A stretch of DNA of 64,000 bases from Pseudomonas indica NBRC 103045. Its GTDB lineage: Bacteria; Pseudomonadota; Gammaproteobacteria; Pseudomonadales; Pseudomonadaceae. A program made the position numbers and the translations under genes. This document shows positions 35,501-44,148 of this stretch, piece after piece. The DNA is taken from positions 124,001 through 188,000 of the forward strand of contig NZ_BDAC01000011.1 in NCBI RefSeq assembly GCF_002091635.1, given 5' to 3'. Below the pieces are notes generated by a model, which was given only the letters and a program-made list of their open reading frames with translations, was not told where the DNA came from and ran no database searches. Every line of letters begins with the position of its first letter. Positions within the stretch are counted from its first letter, which is position 1.

Positions 35501-36164
35501 CTGGACCGCCGAGAACTCGGTGGGCATCGGCGGGGCTTACCTCTGCGTGTACGGCATGGAAGGGCCCGGTGGCTACCAGTTCGTCGGCCGCACCCTGCAG
35601 ATGTGGAACCGCTACCGCGACGTCGCCGCGTTCGACGGCAAGCCCTGGTTGCTGCGCTTCTTCGACCAGATCCGCTTCTACCCGGTCTCGGCCGAGGAAC
35701 TGTTGCGTATCCGCCGCGACTTCCCCCTTGGGCGCTACCCGTTGCGCATCGAGCACAGCGAACTGCACCTCGCCGACTACCAGGCCTTCCTGGCTCGGGA
35801 AGCCGAAAGCATCGCTGCGTTCCGCAGCCAGCAGCGCGTAGCCTTCGACGCCGAACGCCAGCGCTGGATCGACAGCGGCCAGGCCCATTTCGAGAGCGAG
35901 GAAGTCGCCGCCGACCTCGGCGAAGACAGCCCGCTCGGCGCCGGGCAGCACGCCATCGAAAGCCATATCGCCGGCAACCTCTGGCAGGTGCAGGTGGACG
36001 TCGGCAGCGAGGTCAAGGCCGGTGACATTCTGGTCATCCTCGAGTCGATGAAGATGGAAATCCCCCTCACCGCCCCGCGCGACGGCGTGATCAAGGAAGT
36101 CCGCGTACAGCCCGGCTCACCGGTACGCGCCGGACAAAGGGTGGTAGTGATGGAAGAGGCATAG
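32547..36164 (+). CDS. Biotin-dependent guanidine (urea) carboxylase
   Basis: The 1205-residue enzyme carboxylates its amide-type substrate with ATP and bicarbonate. Order: biotin carboxylase N-domain (about 1-110), ATP-grasp (about 115-330, with the Gly-rich STAGGGGIGM), C-domain (about 335-445), KipA-like AHS2 (about 455-765), KipI-like AHS1 (about 790-1000), and a biotinyl domain with ESMKME and biotinylated K1169. Its operon has guanidine-I riboswitches and both deiminase subunits, so guanidine is the more likely substrate than urea. An REP-like palindrome encodes part of the AHS2-AHS1 linker (34863). ATG 32556 is a possible alternative start. Confidence 0.93.
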   Translation: MPRMFDTLLIANRGAIACRILRTLRALDVKGVAVYSEADAASLHIQQADEAHSLGEGPAAATYLVVDKILDAARRSGAQAIHPGYGFLSENAAFAEACEAAGIAFVGPTPEQLRVFGLKHTARALARERGIPLLEGTDLLDSLDAALAAAERVGYPVMLKSTAGGGGIGMRVCRRAEELRDAFDAVKRLGQNNFSDAGVFIEQYIERARHLEVQVFGDGQGEVIALGVRDCSVQRRNQKVLEETPAPNLPAGMTEALCAAAVELARAVNYRSAGTVEFVYDSEAERFYFLEVNTRLQVEHGVTEQVWGVDLVRWMIELAAGDLPPLVELAATLKPSGHAIQARLYAEDPGRDFQPSPGLLTAVQFPAADGNALRIDTWVEAGCEIPPYFDPMIAKLIAWAPDRDQARATLDRALDGTLLYGVESNRDYLRQILADVPFASGSPWTRCLEGLVYRANTFEVLSAGTQTTVQDYPGRLGYWAVGVPPSGPMDDRALRLGNRLLDNPEGAAALEITMSGPTLRFNTDAVVAVTGAEIPLTLDGEPQPMHTALFVPAGATLALGTLAGAGARSYLCLRGGLQVPDYLGSKSTFTLGQFGGHAGRALRAGDVLHLPPLTNRSVGDSLSPALRPTLPAVRDIRVIYGPHGAPEYFTDAYIRTFFATAWEVHFNSSRTGVRLIGPKPEWVRESGGEAGLHPSNIHDNPYAIGAVDFTGDMPVILGPDGPSLGGFVCPVTVIEADLWQLGQLKAGDKVRFVPVDIATARKLAKARREELCVGANSFAQSGTTDAFVPSSPIVLDIGQDDTRLVARLAGDTHLLLEIGQPELDLVLRFRGHALMQALEAERLDGVADLTPGIRSLQVHYQPETLPLERLLAVVAGLWDGVCAARDLKVPSRIVHLPLSWDDPACRLAIEKYMTTVRKDAPWCPSNLEFIRRINDLPGLDDVHRTVFDASYLVMGLGDVYLGAPVATPLDPRHRLVTTKYNPARTWTAENSVGIGGAYLCVYGMEGPGGYQFVGRTLQMWNRYRDVAAFDGKPWLLRFFDQIRFYPVSAEELLRIRRDFPLGRYPLRIEHSELHLADYQAFLAREAESIAAFRSQQRVAFDAERQRWIDSGQAHFESEEVAADLGEDSPLGAGQHAIESHIAGNLWQVQVDVGSEVKAGDILVILESMKMEIPLTAPRDGVIKEVRVQPGSPVRAGQRVVVMEEA
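34863..34888. repeat. REP-like palindrome inside the carboxylase gene
   Basis: GTAGGGGCGAATTCATTCGC and the following CC match the intergenic palindromes at 38069, 40246, 61127 and 63176. Here it is read in frame as VGANSFAQ, between two domains of the carboxylase, without breaking the gene. Confidence 0.75.
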
Positions 36165-36235
36165 CCCGCACAGCGGTGGTTGGACGAAGCCGAACCGACG
36201 CCACGACAACACGGCCCCCCCCAAAGGACGCCAAC

Positions 36236-38038
36236 ATGACCCACGAATTCGACCTGCGCCTCGACACCCTGCGAGCCGCCTACCGCACCGGCACCGCCAA
36301 CCCGCGCCAACTGATCGCCGACCTGCGCGAAAAGGCCGCCGCCCTGAACCCGGAGTTCAACCTGTTCATCCACCTGCTGAGCCCGGACGAACTCGAACCC
36401 TACCTCGCCGCCCTCGACGGCAAGTCGCCCGACGACCTGCCGCTGTACGGCGTGCCCTTCGCCATCAAGGACAACATCGACCTGGCCGGCGTCCCTACCA
36501 CCGCCGCCTGCCCGGCGTTCGCCTACACCCCCGAACGCTCGGCCACGCTGGTGGACCAGTTGATCGCCCTCGGCGCGATTCCCCTGGGCAAGACCAACCT
36601 CGACCAGTTCGCCACCGGCCTCAACGGCACGCGCTCGCCCTACGGCAAATGCCGCAACAGCGTGCACCCTGGCTACCCCGCCGGCGGCTCCAGTGCCGGC
36701 TCCGCCCTGGCGGTGGCCCTGGGCGTGGCCAGCTTCGCCCTGGGCACCGATACCGCCGGCTCCGGCCGGGTGCCGGCGGCGCTGAACAACCTGCTCGGTC
36801 TGAAACCCAGCAAGGGGCTGCTCTCCACCGCCGGCGTGGTGCCGGCCTGCCGTACCCTGGACTGCGTTTCCTACTTCACCGCCAGCGCCCCCGAAGCCAG
36901 TCGACTGCTGGCCCTGACCGCCCGCGTCGATCCACACGACGGCTACAGCCGCGCCAATCCGCTGTGGAACGACGCCAGCGCCTTCGGTGTACCGCGCCCC
37001 TTCCGTTTCGGCGTGCCGAAGCAGTTGGAATTCCTCGGCTGCACGGAAAGCCCGGCACTGTTCGCCGCCACCGTCGAACACTTGAAAGCCCTGGGTGGCA
37101 CACCGGTGGAGATCGACTTCGCCCCCTTCCTCGAGGCCGCCAAGCTGCTCTACGAAGGTCCTTGGGTGGCCGAGCGCTACAGCGTGGCCGGCGAGCTGAT
37201 CGAACGTCAGCCCGACGCCGTGCTGCCGGTGATCCGGGCGGTACTGGCCAAGGCACCCGGCACCACCGCGGTGGATGCCTTCCGCGCCCAATACCGCCTG
37301 CAAGCCCTCAAGACCGAATGCGATCGCCTCATGGCCGAGGTGGATTGTGTGCTGACTCCGGCCTACCCACGCCCGGTCACCCTGGCCGAGCTGCACGCCG
37401 AACCGGTGGCACGCAACTCGGACCTGGGCTGGTACACCAATTTCATGAACATGCTCGACTATGCCGCCGTGGCGGTGCCGGCCGGCTTCATGCAGAACGG
37501 CCTGCCCTGGGGCGTGACCCTGTTCGGCCGCGTTTTCACCGACCAGTACGTGCTGAGCCTCGCCGACGCCCTGCAACGCCAGACCGGCCTGCCGTTGGCC
37601 GGCGGACGGGCGCCGCAACTCGCCACGCCGAGCGGCACCGCCCGCCACGACCGCGCCCGGGTGGTGGTCTGCGGCGCGCACCTCGATGGCCTGCCGCTCA
37701 ACTGGCAACTCCGCCAGCGTGGCGGTCAATTGCAGGACGCGACGTGCAGCTCGCCGGATTACAAGCTCTATGCCCTGGCCGGCGGCCCACCCTTCCGGCC
37801 GGGCATGGTGCGGGTCGCCGAAGGCGGTGTGGCCATCGAAGTGGAAGTCTGGGACCTGCCCAGCGCGGAGCTGGGCTCGTTCCTCACCGGCATCCCGGCA
37901 CCGCTCGGGCTCGGCAAGGTGCAACTGGCCGACGGCCGCTGGGAAACCGGCTTCATCTGCGAACCCTATGGCCTGGAAGGCGCCGAGGACATCACCCACT
38001 TCGGCGGCTGGCGCGCCTATCTGCGCAGCAAAGGCTGA
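36236..38038 (+). CDS. atzF: Allophanate hydrolase
   Basis: This enzyme splits allophanate to two ammonia and two CO2, the last step of guanidine or urea-carboxylase pathways. The 600-residue product has the amidase-signature domain (1 to about 460) with the Ser-cisSer-Lys triad: Lys in VPFAIKDNIDLAG, the GGSSAGSA loop, and the GTDTAGSGRVPA nucleophile loop. A C-terminal domain (from about 475) is typical for the AtzF/DUR1 hydrolases. ATG 36236 is chosen as the conserved beginning, since the frame open to 36176 has no ribosome-binding site. Confidence 0.95.
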   Translation: MTHEFDLRLDTLRAAYRTGTANPRQLIADLREKAAALNPEFNLFIHLLSPDELEPYLAALDGKSPDDLPLYGVPFAIKDNIDLAGVPTTAACPAFAYTPERSATLVDQLIALGAIPLGKTNLDQFATGLNGTRSPYGKCRNSVHPGYPAGGSSAGSALAVALGVASFALGTDTAGSGRVPAALNNLLGLKPSKGLLSTAGVVPACRTLDCVSYFTASAPEASRLLALTARVDPHDGYSRANPLWNDASAFGVPRPFRFGVPKQLEFLGCTESPALFAATVEHLKALGGTPVEIDFAPFLEAAKLLYEGPWVAERYSVAGELIERQPDAVLPVIRAVLAKAPGTTAVDAFRAQYRLQALKTECDRLMAEVDCVLTPAYPRPVTLAELHAEPVARNSDLGWYTNFMNMLDYAAVAVPAGFMQNGLPWGVTLFGRVFTDQYVLSLADALQRQTGLPLAGGRAPQLATPSGTARHDRARVVVCGAHLDGLPLNWQLRQRGGQLQDATCSSPDYKLYALAGGPPFRPGMVRVAEGGVAIEVEVWDLPSAELGSFLTGIPAPLGLGKVQLADGRWETGFICEPYGLEGAEDITHFGGWRAYLRSKG

Positions 38039-38065
38039 GCGGGGCATGAGGATTCTTGTACCAAC

Positions 38066-38175
38066 GGCGGGCGAATAAATTCGCCCCTACACCACCAGCC
38101 CACGCGCTTTCGTAGGAGCCAGCTCTGCTGGCGAAGCGTCCCAACAACCCCATCGCGAGCGGAGCTCTCTCCTAC
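38066..38175. repeat. Cluster of REP-like palindromes
   Basis: The 325-base gap after atzF holds GGGCGAATAAATTCGCCC (38069-38086), then GTAGGAGCCAGCTCTGCTGG (38112 on), then TCGCGAGCGGAGCTCTCTCC (38153 on). The last two are the common GTAGGAGC-type Pseudomonas REP in opposite orientations. The rest of the gap (38176-38363) shows nothing clear. Confidence 0.7.
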
Positions 38176-38363
38176 ACAAGTGCAAAAGCCAACGTCGCCC
38201 GGATAAAGCCCCAACGCAATCCGGGTCCACTGTCGGGAATCGGAAGCAGCCTGCAAAAGGTGAAACAGCACGCAAAACCGCCCTTGGTGGCATCCTGCTT
38301 TGACGCTAGAGTTCCGCCATAACGACGCCAAGCCCAAGGGCCGCGCTACCGAAAGGATTCGCC

Positions 38364-39437
38364 ATGACGCTCACCCGCGACCAGGCCCAGCAACGGGCCG
38401 ACGACATCCAGGCCTTCTACCGCGAGGTCGAACGCCTGCATCGCGAACGCGCCCTGCTGCTGGAACCCGAGCAGTTGGACCGCCTCGCCGAGCACCACCA
38501 GGGCCTGCTCGGCGAATACCGCAAGGCCTACGACATCGACCAGGACAACCAGGCCAAGCGCCTGTCCCTGGGCATGCGCATCACCTCGCTGCTCGGCGCC
38601 CTGGCGTTGGCGGCCAGCCTGCTGTTCCTGTTCTACCAGTTCTGGGGGCTGTTCAGCGAAACCGCCCAGGTGGCCATTCTCGTCGGTGCGTCCCTGGGCA
38701 GCCTGCTGGCCACCTTCTGGGTCCGCAGCCGCGACGACTCCGGCTATTTCACCAAGTTGGCCGCCATGCTGGCCTTCGCCTGCTTCGTGCTGAACCTGGT
38801 CATGCTCGGGCAGATCTTCAACATCACGCCGTCGGACAAGGCCCTGCTGGCCTGGGCCGCACTGGGCCTGCTGCTGGCCTACAGTTGCGATGCGCGCCTG
38901 CTGCTGGCCGCCGGGCTGATCGCCCTGCTCGCCTTCATCGCCGCACGGGTCGGCACCTGGGGCGGGCTCTACTGGCTGGACATGGGCGAGCGCCCCGAAC
39001 ACTTCCTGCCCGCCGGCCTGCTGATCTTCAGCGTGCCTCTGCTGGTCTCGCAGCAGCGCTACAGTGGCTTCGCCACGATCTACCGGGTGTTCGGCCTGCT
39101 CGCCCTGTTCCTGCCGATCCTGGTCCTGGCCAACTGGGGACGCGCCAGCTACCTGCGGCTCGACAGCAACGTCATCGAAGGCGGCTATCAGGTGCTCGGC
39201 TTCTTGCTCGCCGCCATCGCCATCTGGCTCGGCAACCGCCGCGACTGGCCGGACGTGGTGAACACCGGGCTGACCTTCTTCGTCATCTTTCTCTACACCA
39301 AGCTGTTCGACTGGTGGTGGGAGAGCATGCCGAAGTACTTGTTCTTCCTCGTCCTCGGGCTGACCGCCGTGCTGCTTCTGCTGATTCTGCGGCGCCTGCG
39401 CCTGAACCATGGCCGCAACGGAGGGCAGCCGGCATGA
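38364..39437 (+). CDS. DUF2157 integral membrane protein
   Basis: The 357-residue protein has an N-terminal soluble helical part (1-70) followed by about ten membrane segments, as in DUF2157 proteins. It overlaps the next gene by four bases (ATGA), and such pairs (DUF2157 plus a periplasmic GDYXXLXY/DUF4401-type protein) are a recurring arrangement. No enzymatic motif is visible. Function unknown. Confidence 0.8.
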   Translation: MTLTRDQAQQRADDIQAFYREVERLHRERALLLEPEQLDRLAEHHQGLLGEYRKAYDIDQDNQAKRLSLGMRITSLLGALALAASLLFLFYQFWGLFSETAQVAILVGASLGSLLATFWVRSRDDSGYFTKLAAMLAFACFVLNLVMLGQIFNITPSDKALLAWAALGLLLAYSCDARLLLAAGLIALLAFIAARVGTWGGLYWLDMGERPEHFLPAGLLIFSVPLLVSQQRYSGFATIYRVFGLLALFLPILVLANWGRASYLRLDSNVIEGGYQVLGFLLAAIAIWLGNRRDWPDVVNTGLTFFVIFLYTKLFDWWWESMPKYLFFLVLGLTAVLLLLILRRLRLNHGRNGGQPA

Positions 39438-40234
39438 AGGGACCGAATCGCACCTGGGGCCTCTTGGCTTGTCTCGGACTGGTTCTGGCGGCCAACGCCG
39501 TCGCGCTCGGCGGAGTCTGGTACAACCGCTCGGTCGAACCGGACAGCCGCCTGAACCTGAGCGAACGCGAGTTGCGCCCGGCCTATTCGTTCGCCCGGGA
39601 GAACAGCGGCATCGCCCTGAACCTCAACTGGCGCCGGCCGAGCACGCCGGACAGCCCGCACGGTTACGATCGGGCGTCGTTGAGCGAAGAGCAGATGCTC
39701 GCCCTGGGCTTCAGCGCGGATGACTACGCCAGGGATTCGCGACAGCTATCGCGGGAGGTGCTGGTGGTGCTGGAGCTGGACGGCCCGGCCTATCAGGAGG
39801 AACTGCGCCGCCAGCAACAGCGACTGGAGCGGGCGCAAGCCCTTCTCAAGACCCGCCCGAAGGATGCCGAACTGGAAAGACAACTGGAGTTCGCCCGCAC
39901 CTCCGTGGAACAGGAGCGGACCAGCGCGAGCCGCCTGTTCGCCATCGACGTCGGCCTGGACCCGGACGCACTTCGCCAGCGCTACCCGGACCGGCGCCGC
40001 TACGCCATCGTGCGTGCCCTGGTCCATCCCTGGTTCGAAGGCAATCCCCTACGCCTGACCGGTCAGGTCAGCCGCCTCAGTGTCGAGGAAATCCACGTGC
40101 CCTACGCCTGGCGCGAGCGCTTCCGCCAGCAGTTGGCGAAGGACGGCCGTCATGCCTATCAGGTCGAGGTCGCCATCGGTCGGCGCATGGAGCCTTGGAT
40201 CACCGCGGTGCGCCATCGGAACGATGCGGATTGA
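39434..40234 (+). CDS. DUF4824-family envelope protein
   Basis: This 266-residue protein has a single N-terminal membrane anchor (about 10-30) and a large periplasmic part with a charged coiled-coil-like region (about 120-160, QEELRRQQQRLERAQ). It resembles DUF4824 proteins. It starts inside the stop of the DUF2157 gene, so the two are coupled and probably form one membrane unit. The frame is open far upstream (to 38300) but that is a shadow of the DUF2157 gene. Confidence 0.7.
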   Translation: MKGPNRTWGLLACLGLVLAANAVALGGVWYNRSVEPDSRLNLSERELRPAYSFARENSGIALNLNWRRPSTPDSPHGYDRASLSEEQMLALGFSADDYARDSRQLSREVLVVLELDGPAYQEELRRQQQRLERAQALLKTRPKDAELERQLEFARTSVEQERTSASRLFAIDVGLDPDALRQRYPDRRRYAIVRALVHPWFEGNPLRLTGQVSRLSVEEIHVPYAWRERFRQQLAKDGRHAYQVEVAIGRRMEPWITAVRHRNDAD

Positions 40235-40245
40235 CCAGGGCCCTC

Positions 40246-40266
40246 GGGCGAATGAATTCGCTCCCA
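40246..40266. repeat. REP-like palindrome
   Basis: GGGCGAATGAATTCGCTCCC, one change from the other copies, lies 12 bases after the stop of the DUF4824-type gene and before the Cys-rich gene. Confidence 0.65.
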
Positions 40267-40335
40267 CAGAATTGCATATTTGAATCGGCCGGACAGGCCA
40301 CTACCATGGCGATCTCTTCCCGGCTCGCCTTGCAC

Positions 40336-40557
40336 ATGAACGACACCTCCCGGCATTGCCCGCTCTGCGGTCAACCCAACGACTGCGCCCTGGTCGACGA
40401 TGCATCCGGCCAGACGAGATGCTGGTGCTTCGATACCCGCGTCGATCCCGCCGCCCTGGAGCGGCTCCCCGCCGAAAGCCGTGGCAAGGTGTGCCTCTGT
40501 CCACGCTGCGCCCAAGGCAAGGCCAGCACCTCACCGGACGACGAGCAGGACAGCTGA
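40336..40557 (+). CDS. Cysteine-rich CWC-family small protein
   Basis: The 73-residue protein has the CWC family pattern: HCPLCGQ near the N-terminus, RCWCFD in the middle and CLCPRCA near the end, seven cysteines that could hold zinc. The stop overlaps the next start (TGATG), coupling it to the pseudouridine synthase gene, as seen in other Pseudomonas. ATG 40336 fits the family start; ATG 40306 in frame is the alternative. Function unknown. Confidence 0.78.
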   Translation: MNDTSRHCPLCGQPNDCALVDDASGQTRCWCFDTRVDPAALERLPAESRGKVCLCPRCAQGKASTSPDDEQDS

Positions 40558-41249
40558 TGCGCCTGGATCGCTTCCTCGGCAACCTTCCCGACGTCAGCCG
40601 CCAGGATGCCCGCCGTCTGTTGGTCGAGCGCCGGGTACGGGTGGATGGCGAAGCCATCGTCGATGGCCGGCATGAGGTGCGAGTGTTCAACCGCATCGAG
40701 GTCGACGGCGCAGTACTGCAAGCCGGCAAGCCCGCGCGCTACTTCATGTTGCACAAGCCGGCCGGCTGGGTCAGCGCGACCCGGCATCCCGAGCATCCGA
40801 CCGTGCTTGATCTGCTGGACGAAGCGGACAAGGACGACCTGCACCTCGGCGGCCGGCTCGACCTGACCACCACCGGACTGCTGCTGATCACCAACGACGG
40901 GCTCTGGTCGCGCCGCCTGACCCAGCCGAAGACGCGTCTGCCGAAGGTTTACTACGTGGAGACCGAAGACCCGATCGCGCCGGAGTATGCCGAAACCTTC
41001 GCCAGGGGTCTGTACTTCGCCTACGAAGACCTCACCACCCTGCCCGCCGAGCTGATCGTGCTCGACCGCCGCGCGGCGCGCCTGACGCTCTACGAGGGGC
41101 GTTACCACCAGGTGAAGCGGATGTTCGGCCACTTCCGCAACAAGGTGACGCGCCTGCACCGCGAACGCATGGGGCCGCTGGTGCTCGACCCTGGCCTGGC
41201 TCCGGGCCAGTACAGGGCCTTGAGCCCCGACGAAATCATGGCCATTTGA
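40557..41249 (+). CDS. rsuA: 16S rRNA pseudouridine synthase RsuA
   Basis: RsuA makes pseudouridine at position 516 of 16S rRNA. The 230-residue product has an S4 RNA-binding domain (1-55, MRLDRFL... and RRLLVERRVRVDG) and the synthase domain with catalytic D102 in GRLDLTTTGLLL, then the C-terminal YHQVKRMF motif. It is coupled to the CWC gene upstream. The frame open from 40356 upstream is a shadow of the CWC gene. Confidence 0.93.
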   Translation: MRLDRFLGNLPDVSRQDARRLLVERRVRVDGEAIVDGRHEVRVFNRIEVDGAVLQAGKPARYFMLHKPAGWVSATRHPEHPTVLDLLDEADKDDLHLGGRLDLTTTGLLLITNDGLWSRRLTQPKTRLPKVYYVETEDPIAPEYAETFARGLYFAYEDLTTLPAELIVLDRRAARLTLYEGRYHQVKRMFGHFRNKVTRLHRERMGPLVLDPGLAPGQYRALSPDEIMAI

Positions 41250-41655
41250 CCCGCGGGCGCCTGAGACGACCGCCCAGCCGAAAAGTCACGAACATTTCAC
41301 AGAAAAGGCTTGCAGGTTACATCCCGTCCTGCTTGAATCAACTCGTCGGTCCGAACGTGACCGAGTAGTCACCAAAATATTCAGAAGTACCGCTCTCGCA
41401 CTGCAGTTGGCGCCTCTGGCGTCTTATCGGGACTGCCCAACCTGACGATGCGAACGCCACGTTCGATGGCGACTGCAACGTTTGGTTTCCCATCCGCGAG
41501 AACGTCCAACCAATAACAAAAACGCTGCGTCGATCCTCTTCGTACAGGACCGTCCAGAGCCTCGCTTTGCCAAGGCATTTGCCTACCTGCCATTGACTCG
41601 TGCGACACGCCCTGTGCCGCACACGGACCAGACTGCTCGTCAGGAGTGATGTGCT
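41250..41655. other. 406-base spacer upstream of phaG
   Basis: No gene is convincing here. The stretch is less GC-rich than its surroundings and should contain the phaG promoter and leader; AGGAG at 41641-41645 is the phaG ribosome-binding site. I found no clear sigma-54 or AlgU-type promoter. Confidence 0.4.
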
Positions 41656-42540
41656 ATGAGGCCAGAAATCGCCGTGCTGGATATCCAGGGGCAACATCGG
41701 GTTTACACGGAGTTCTATCGCAGCGAAACCGCGGAGAAGACCATCGTTCTGGTCAACGGTTCGCTGGCTACGACAGCCTCTTTCGCACAGACGGTGCGTT
41801 ATCTCCATCCGCATTTCAACGTGGTGCTGTATGACCAGCCCTATGCGGGGCAATCGAAACCGCACAACCTCAACCACCACCCGATCCGCAAGGAAGACGA
41901 GGCCGCGATCCTGCTGGAATTGATCGAGCATTTCGCCGCCGAACACGTGCTGTCGTTCTCCTGGGGCGGCGCGGCGACCCTGCTGGCGCTGGCCCAGCGT
42001 CCGCGGCGCATCGAGAAGGCGATCCTCAGCTCGTTCTCCCCGTTGGTCAACGCAGCGATGCGCGACTACCTGGAGCGCGGCGTCCAGGTCCTGGGAGCCT
42101 GCGACCGCCCTGGCGTGGGCCACCTGATCAACAGCACCATCGGCAAGTACCTGCCGTCGCTGTTCAAGCGCTACAACTTCCGCCACGTGAGCAGCCTGGC
42201 CGAGCACGAATACGCGCAGATGCACTTCCACATCAGCGAGGTGCTGGAACTGATCAACGCCCAGTACTACACCCGCTGCGCCGACGCGATCGACATTCCG
42301 ATGCTGTTCGTCAACGGCGAATGGGACGAGTACACCACGCCCGAAGATGCCCGGCTGTTCGGTACGCATCTGTGCAAGGCGCAGTTCCGCACCATCGACA
42401 ACGCCGGCCACTTCCTCGACATGGAACACAAGAGCGCCTTGCAGCAGACCCGCGATGCCTTGCTCGGCTTCCTCCAATCCACCCCGAGCCTGGCCAGGCC
42501 CCGGACCCTGGCCGTGGAAAGCCACGCGCTGGCCAGTTGA
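41656..42540 (+). CDS. phaG: PhaG, 3-hydroxyacyl-ACP to CoA route enzyme
   Basis: PhaG links fatty-acid synthesis to medium-chain polyhydroxyalkanoate by transferring or releasing (R)-3-hydroxyacyl groups from ACP. The 294-residue alpha/beta hydrolase begins MRPEIAVLDIQGQ, the known PhaG start, and has the nucleophile elbow SFSWGGA, the acid in NGEWDEYTT and the His in AGHFLDME. RhlA (rhamnolipid) is a close relative, but the N-terminus and TIGKYLPSLFKRYNFRHVSS stretch are PhaG-like. It stands alone, followed by a terminator. Confidence 0.9.
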   Translation: MRPEIAVLDIQGQHRVYTEFYRSETAEKTIVLVNGSLATTASFAQTVRYLHPHFNVVLYDQPYAGQSKPHNLNHHPIRKEDEAAILLELIEHFAAEHVLSFSWGGAATLLALAQRPRRIEKAILSSFSPLVNAAMRDYLERGVQVLGACDRPGVGHLINSTIGKYLPSLFKRYNFRHVSSLAEHEYAQMHFHISEVLELINAQYYTRCADAIDIPMLFVNGEWDEYTTPEDARLFGTHLCKAQFRTIDNAGHFLDMEHKSALQQTRDALLGFLQSTPSLARPRTLAVESHALAS

Positions 42541-42562
42541 TTCCAACGTTGCTCCAGACACG

Positions 42563-42590
42563 AAAAAGGGGAGCCTTGCTCCCCTGTCTC
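42563..42590 (-). terminator. Terminator between phaG and the secretion cluster
   Basis: GGGGAGC and GCTCCCC (42568-42584) form a 7-bp stem with a 3-base loop. On the minus strand it is followed by TTTTTC, a good Rho-independent terminator for the adhesin-TolC operon, and it may also stop phaG transcripts. Confidence 0.8.
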
Positions 42591-42607
42591 GTTATCCCAC
42601 CTCTCGA

Positions 42608-44104
42608 TCACTGCGGTCGGATGTCTCCTTGCTCCCAGCGCGCCTCCCGAGCGGCCAGGGCCGAGGCGATGTCTTCCAGTCGATCCGACTGAACCTGGCT
42701 CGGCAACGGGTCCAGACCGACACTGGCGAACACCTGACCATAGGCATTGCGCAGCTCGGCGTAGGCCAGGTCGCGCCGCAAGCGGGCCTGCAGCGTGTTC
42801 AATTCGCCCTGGATCAACTCCAGCTCGCCGATACCATTGGCTTGGTAGCGATTGCGCAGTTGCTCGCCGATGCGCTCGTCGAGCCCGGCCAGTTGCTGGC
42901 TGGTCTGGAACTGGCGCAGCGCTTCCTGGTAATTCGCGTTGGCCACGTAGAGCTGTGCCAGCACCGCCATGGACATCGCCTGGCGGCGCGCGCTGGCCAC
43001 TTGCTCGCCCGCCTTGGCGACATCGATGGCAGCCGGCGCGGACATCACGTTGAACAGGTTCCAGGTGATCTTCACACCGTAATCGGCCCAGCTCTGGTTC
43101 ACCAGGAACGAGTTGCTGTCGTAATGCCCGCCGGCGGAGAACTCCAGCCCCGGCAGCAGCCGCAGCATGGCCTTGCGGGTCTCCGCCGCGCTGATGCGCG
43201 CCTGGTAATCCTGCTCGCGCAGCTCCGGCCGGCTGGCCAGCGCTTCCTGTTCCAGGGTGGGGAGGTCGATCTTCAGCTCCGGCACCGGATAGTCGCCCTG
43301 CGCCTCGGCCAGTTGGACCTCGGTGCCCAGCGGCAGATTGATCAGGGTCGCCAGTTCGGTTTTTGCCAGGGACAGCGCACGGCGCTGCTCCTCCAACTGA
43401 CGGGTCGCCTCGATCAGGGCGCGCTGGTAGCTGAGCGCCTGCACCGGATCGCCGATGCGCTGCTCGCTCATCCGCTCGCTGTTGGCCCGCGCCTCGTCCA
43501 CCCGCGCCATCAGCGTGTCGATCTGGGTCAGCAGGCGCTCGGCAGCCAGTGCGCGCCAGTAGGCCGAACGTACGTCCTGGATGATGGTGTGTAGCACCTT
43601 GCGCCGCCGCTCCTGGACGATCAGGCGCTGGTCGGCCTGCTGCTTGGCGCTGACATAGGCGACCCCGAAGTCCAGCACGTTCCAGACCATGGTCAGGTCC
43701 GCCACCTCACGGTCGCGATCCTGCGAGGTCGACGGCTCCAGGGACTGGGTGCCGGTCCTCACGCTGCGGCTGCTGGAAGCACTGACGTTGTTGCGACCGG
43801 CATAGCCAGCCTCGGCGGCGATGCGCGGCAACATGTCGAAGCGGGCGAGGTCCAGTTGGCGCTGGGCCACTGCCTCCTCCATCACCTTGAGGCGAGCCTC
43901 CAGGTTGTACTTCACCGCGCGAGCCATGGCCTCGTGCAAGGTCAGCGGCCCGCTCAGGGGTTCCTGATCCTTGAACATCGCCGCCAGGTCCGCCTTGGCC
44001 CGCTGCTCGCTTTCGCTGCGCTCGATCGGCTGGCTGGTAACCGCGCAGCCGCTGATGGCGAGGGCCAGCAGGCTGACCTTCAATGTGTTCCCAATCTGTC
44101 TCAT
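42608..44104 (-). CDS. TolC-family outer-membrane channel lipoprotein
   Basis: The 498-residue product has a lipoprotein signal (SGC, Cys20) and two outer-membrane efflux protein repeats with long helices (about 50-270 and 280-470; LTLHEAMARAVKYN opening, YVANANYQEALRQFQ). It lies 44 bases downstream of the giant adhesin, so it should be the outer-membrane exit for that protein together with the HlyD-like adaptors encoded upstream. In place of a normal type I ABC exporter the cluster has an M50-HlyD fusion. Confidence 0.9.
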   Translation of the reverse strand: MRQIGNTLKVSLLALAISGCAVTSQPIERSESEQRAKADLAAMFKDQEPLSGPLTLHEAMARAVKYNLEARLKVMEEAVAQRQLDLARFDMLPRIAAEAGYAGRNNVSASSSRSVRTGTQSLEPSTSQDRDREVADLTMVWNVLDFGVAYVSAKQQADQRLIVQERRRKVLHTIIQDVRSAYWRALAAERLLTQIDTLMARVDEARANSERMSEQRIGDPVQALSYQRALIEATRQLEEQRRALSLAKTELATLINLPLGTEVQLAEAQGDYPVPELKIDLPTLEQEALASRPELREQDYQARISAAETRKAMLRLLPGLEFSAGGHYDSNSFLVNQSWADYGVKITWNLFNVMSAPAAIDVAKAGEQVASARRQAMSMAVLAQLYVANANYQEALRQFQTSQQLAGLDERIGEQLRNRYQANGIGELELIQGELNTLQARLRRDLAYAELRNAYGQVFASVGLDPLPSQVQSDRLEDIASALAAREARWEQGDIRPQ

Positions 44105-44148
44105 CCTTGGCCGCCCCCTAGATACGGCTTTTTTCTGTCTTATTCCGC

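Noticed and set aside
35777..38047. A 756-codon open frame on the minus strand
   Set aside because: Antisense to the carboxylase end and atzF, with biased Gly/Ala/Val/His/Gln composition; the plus-strand genes have full motifs.
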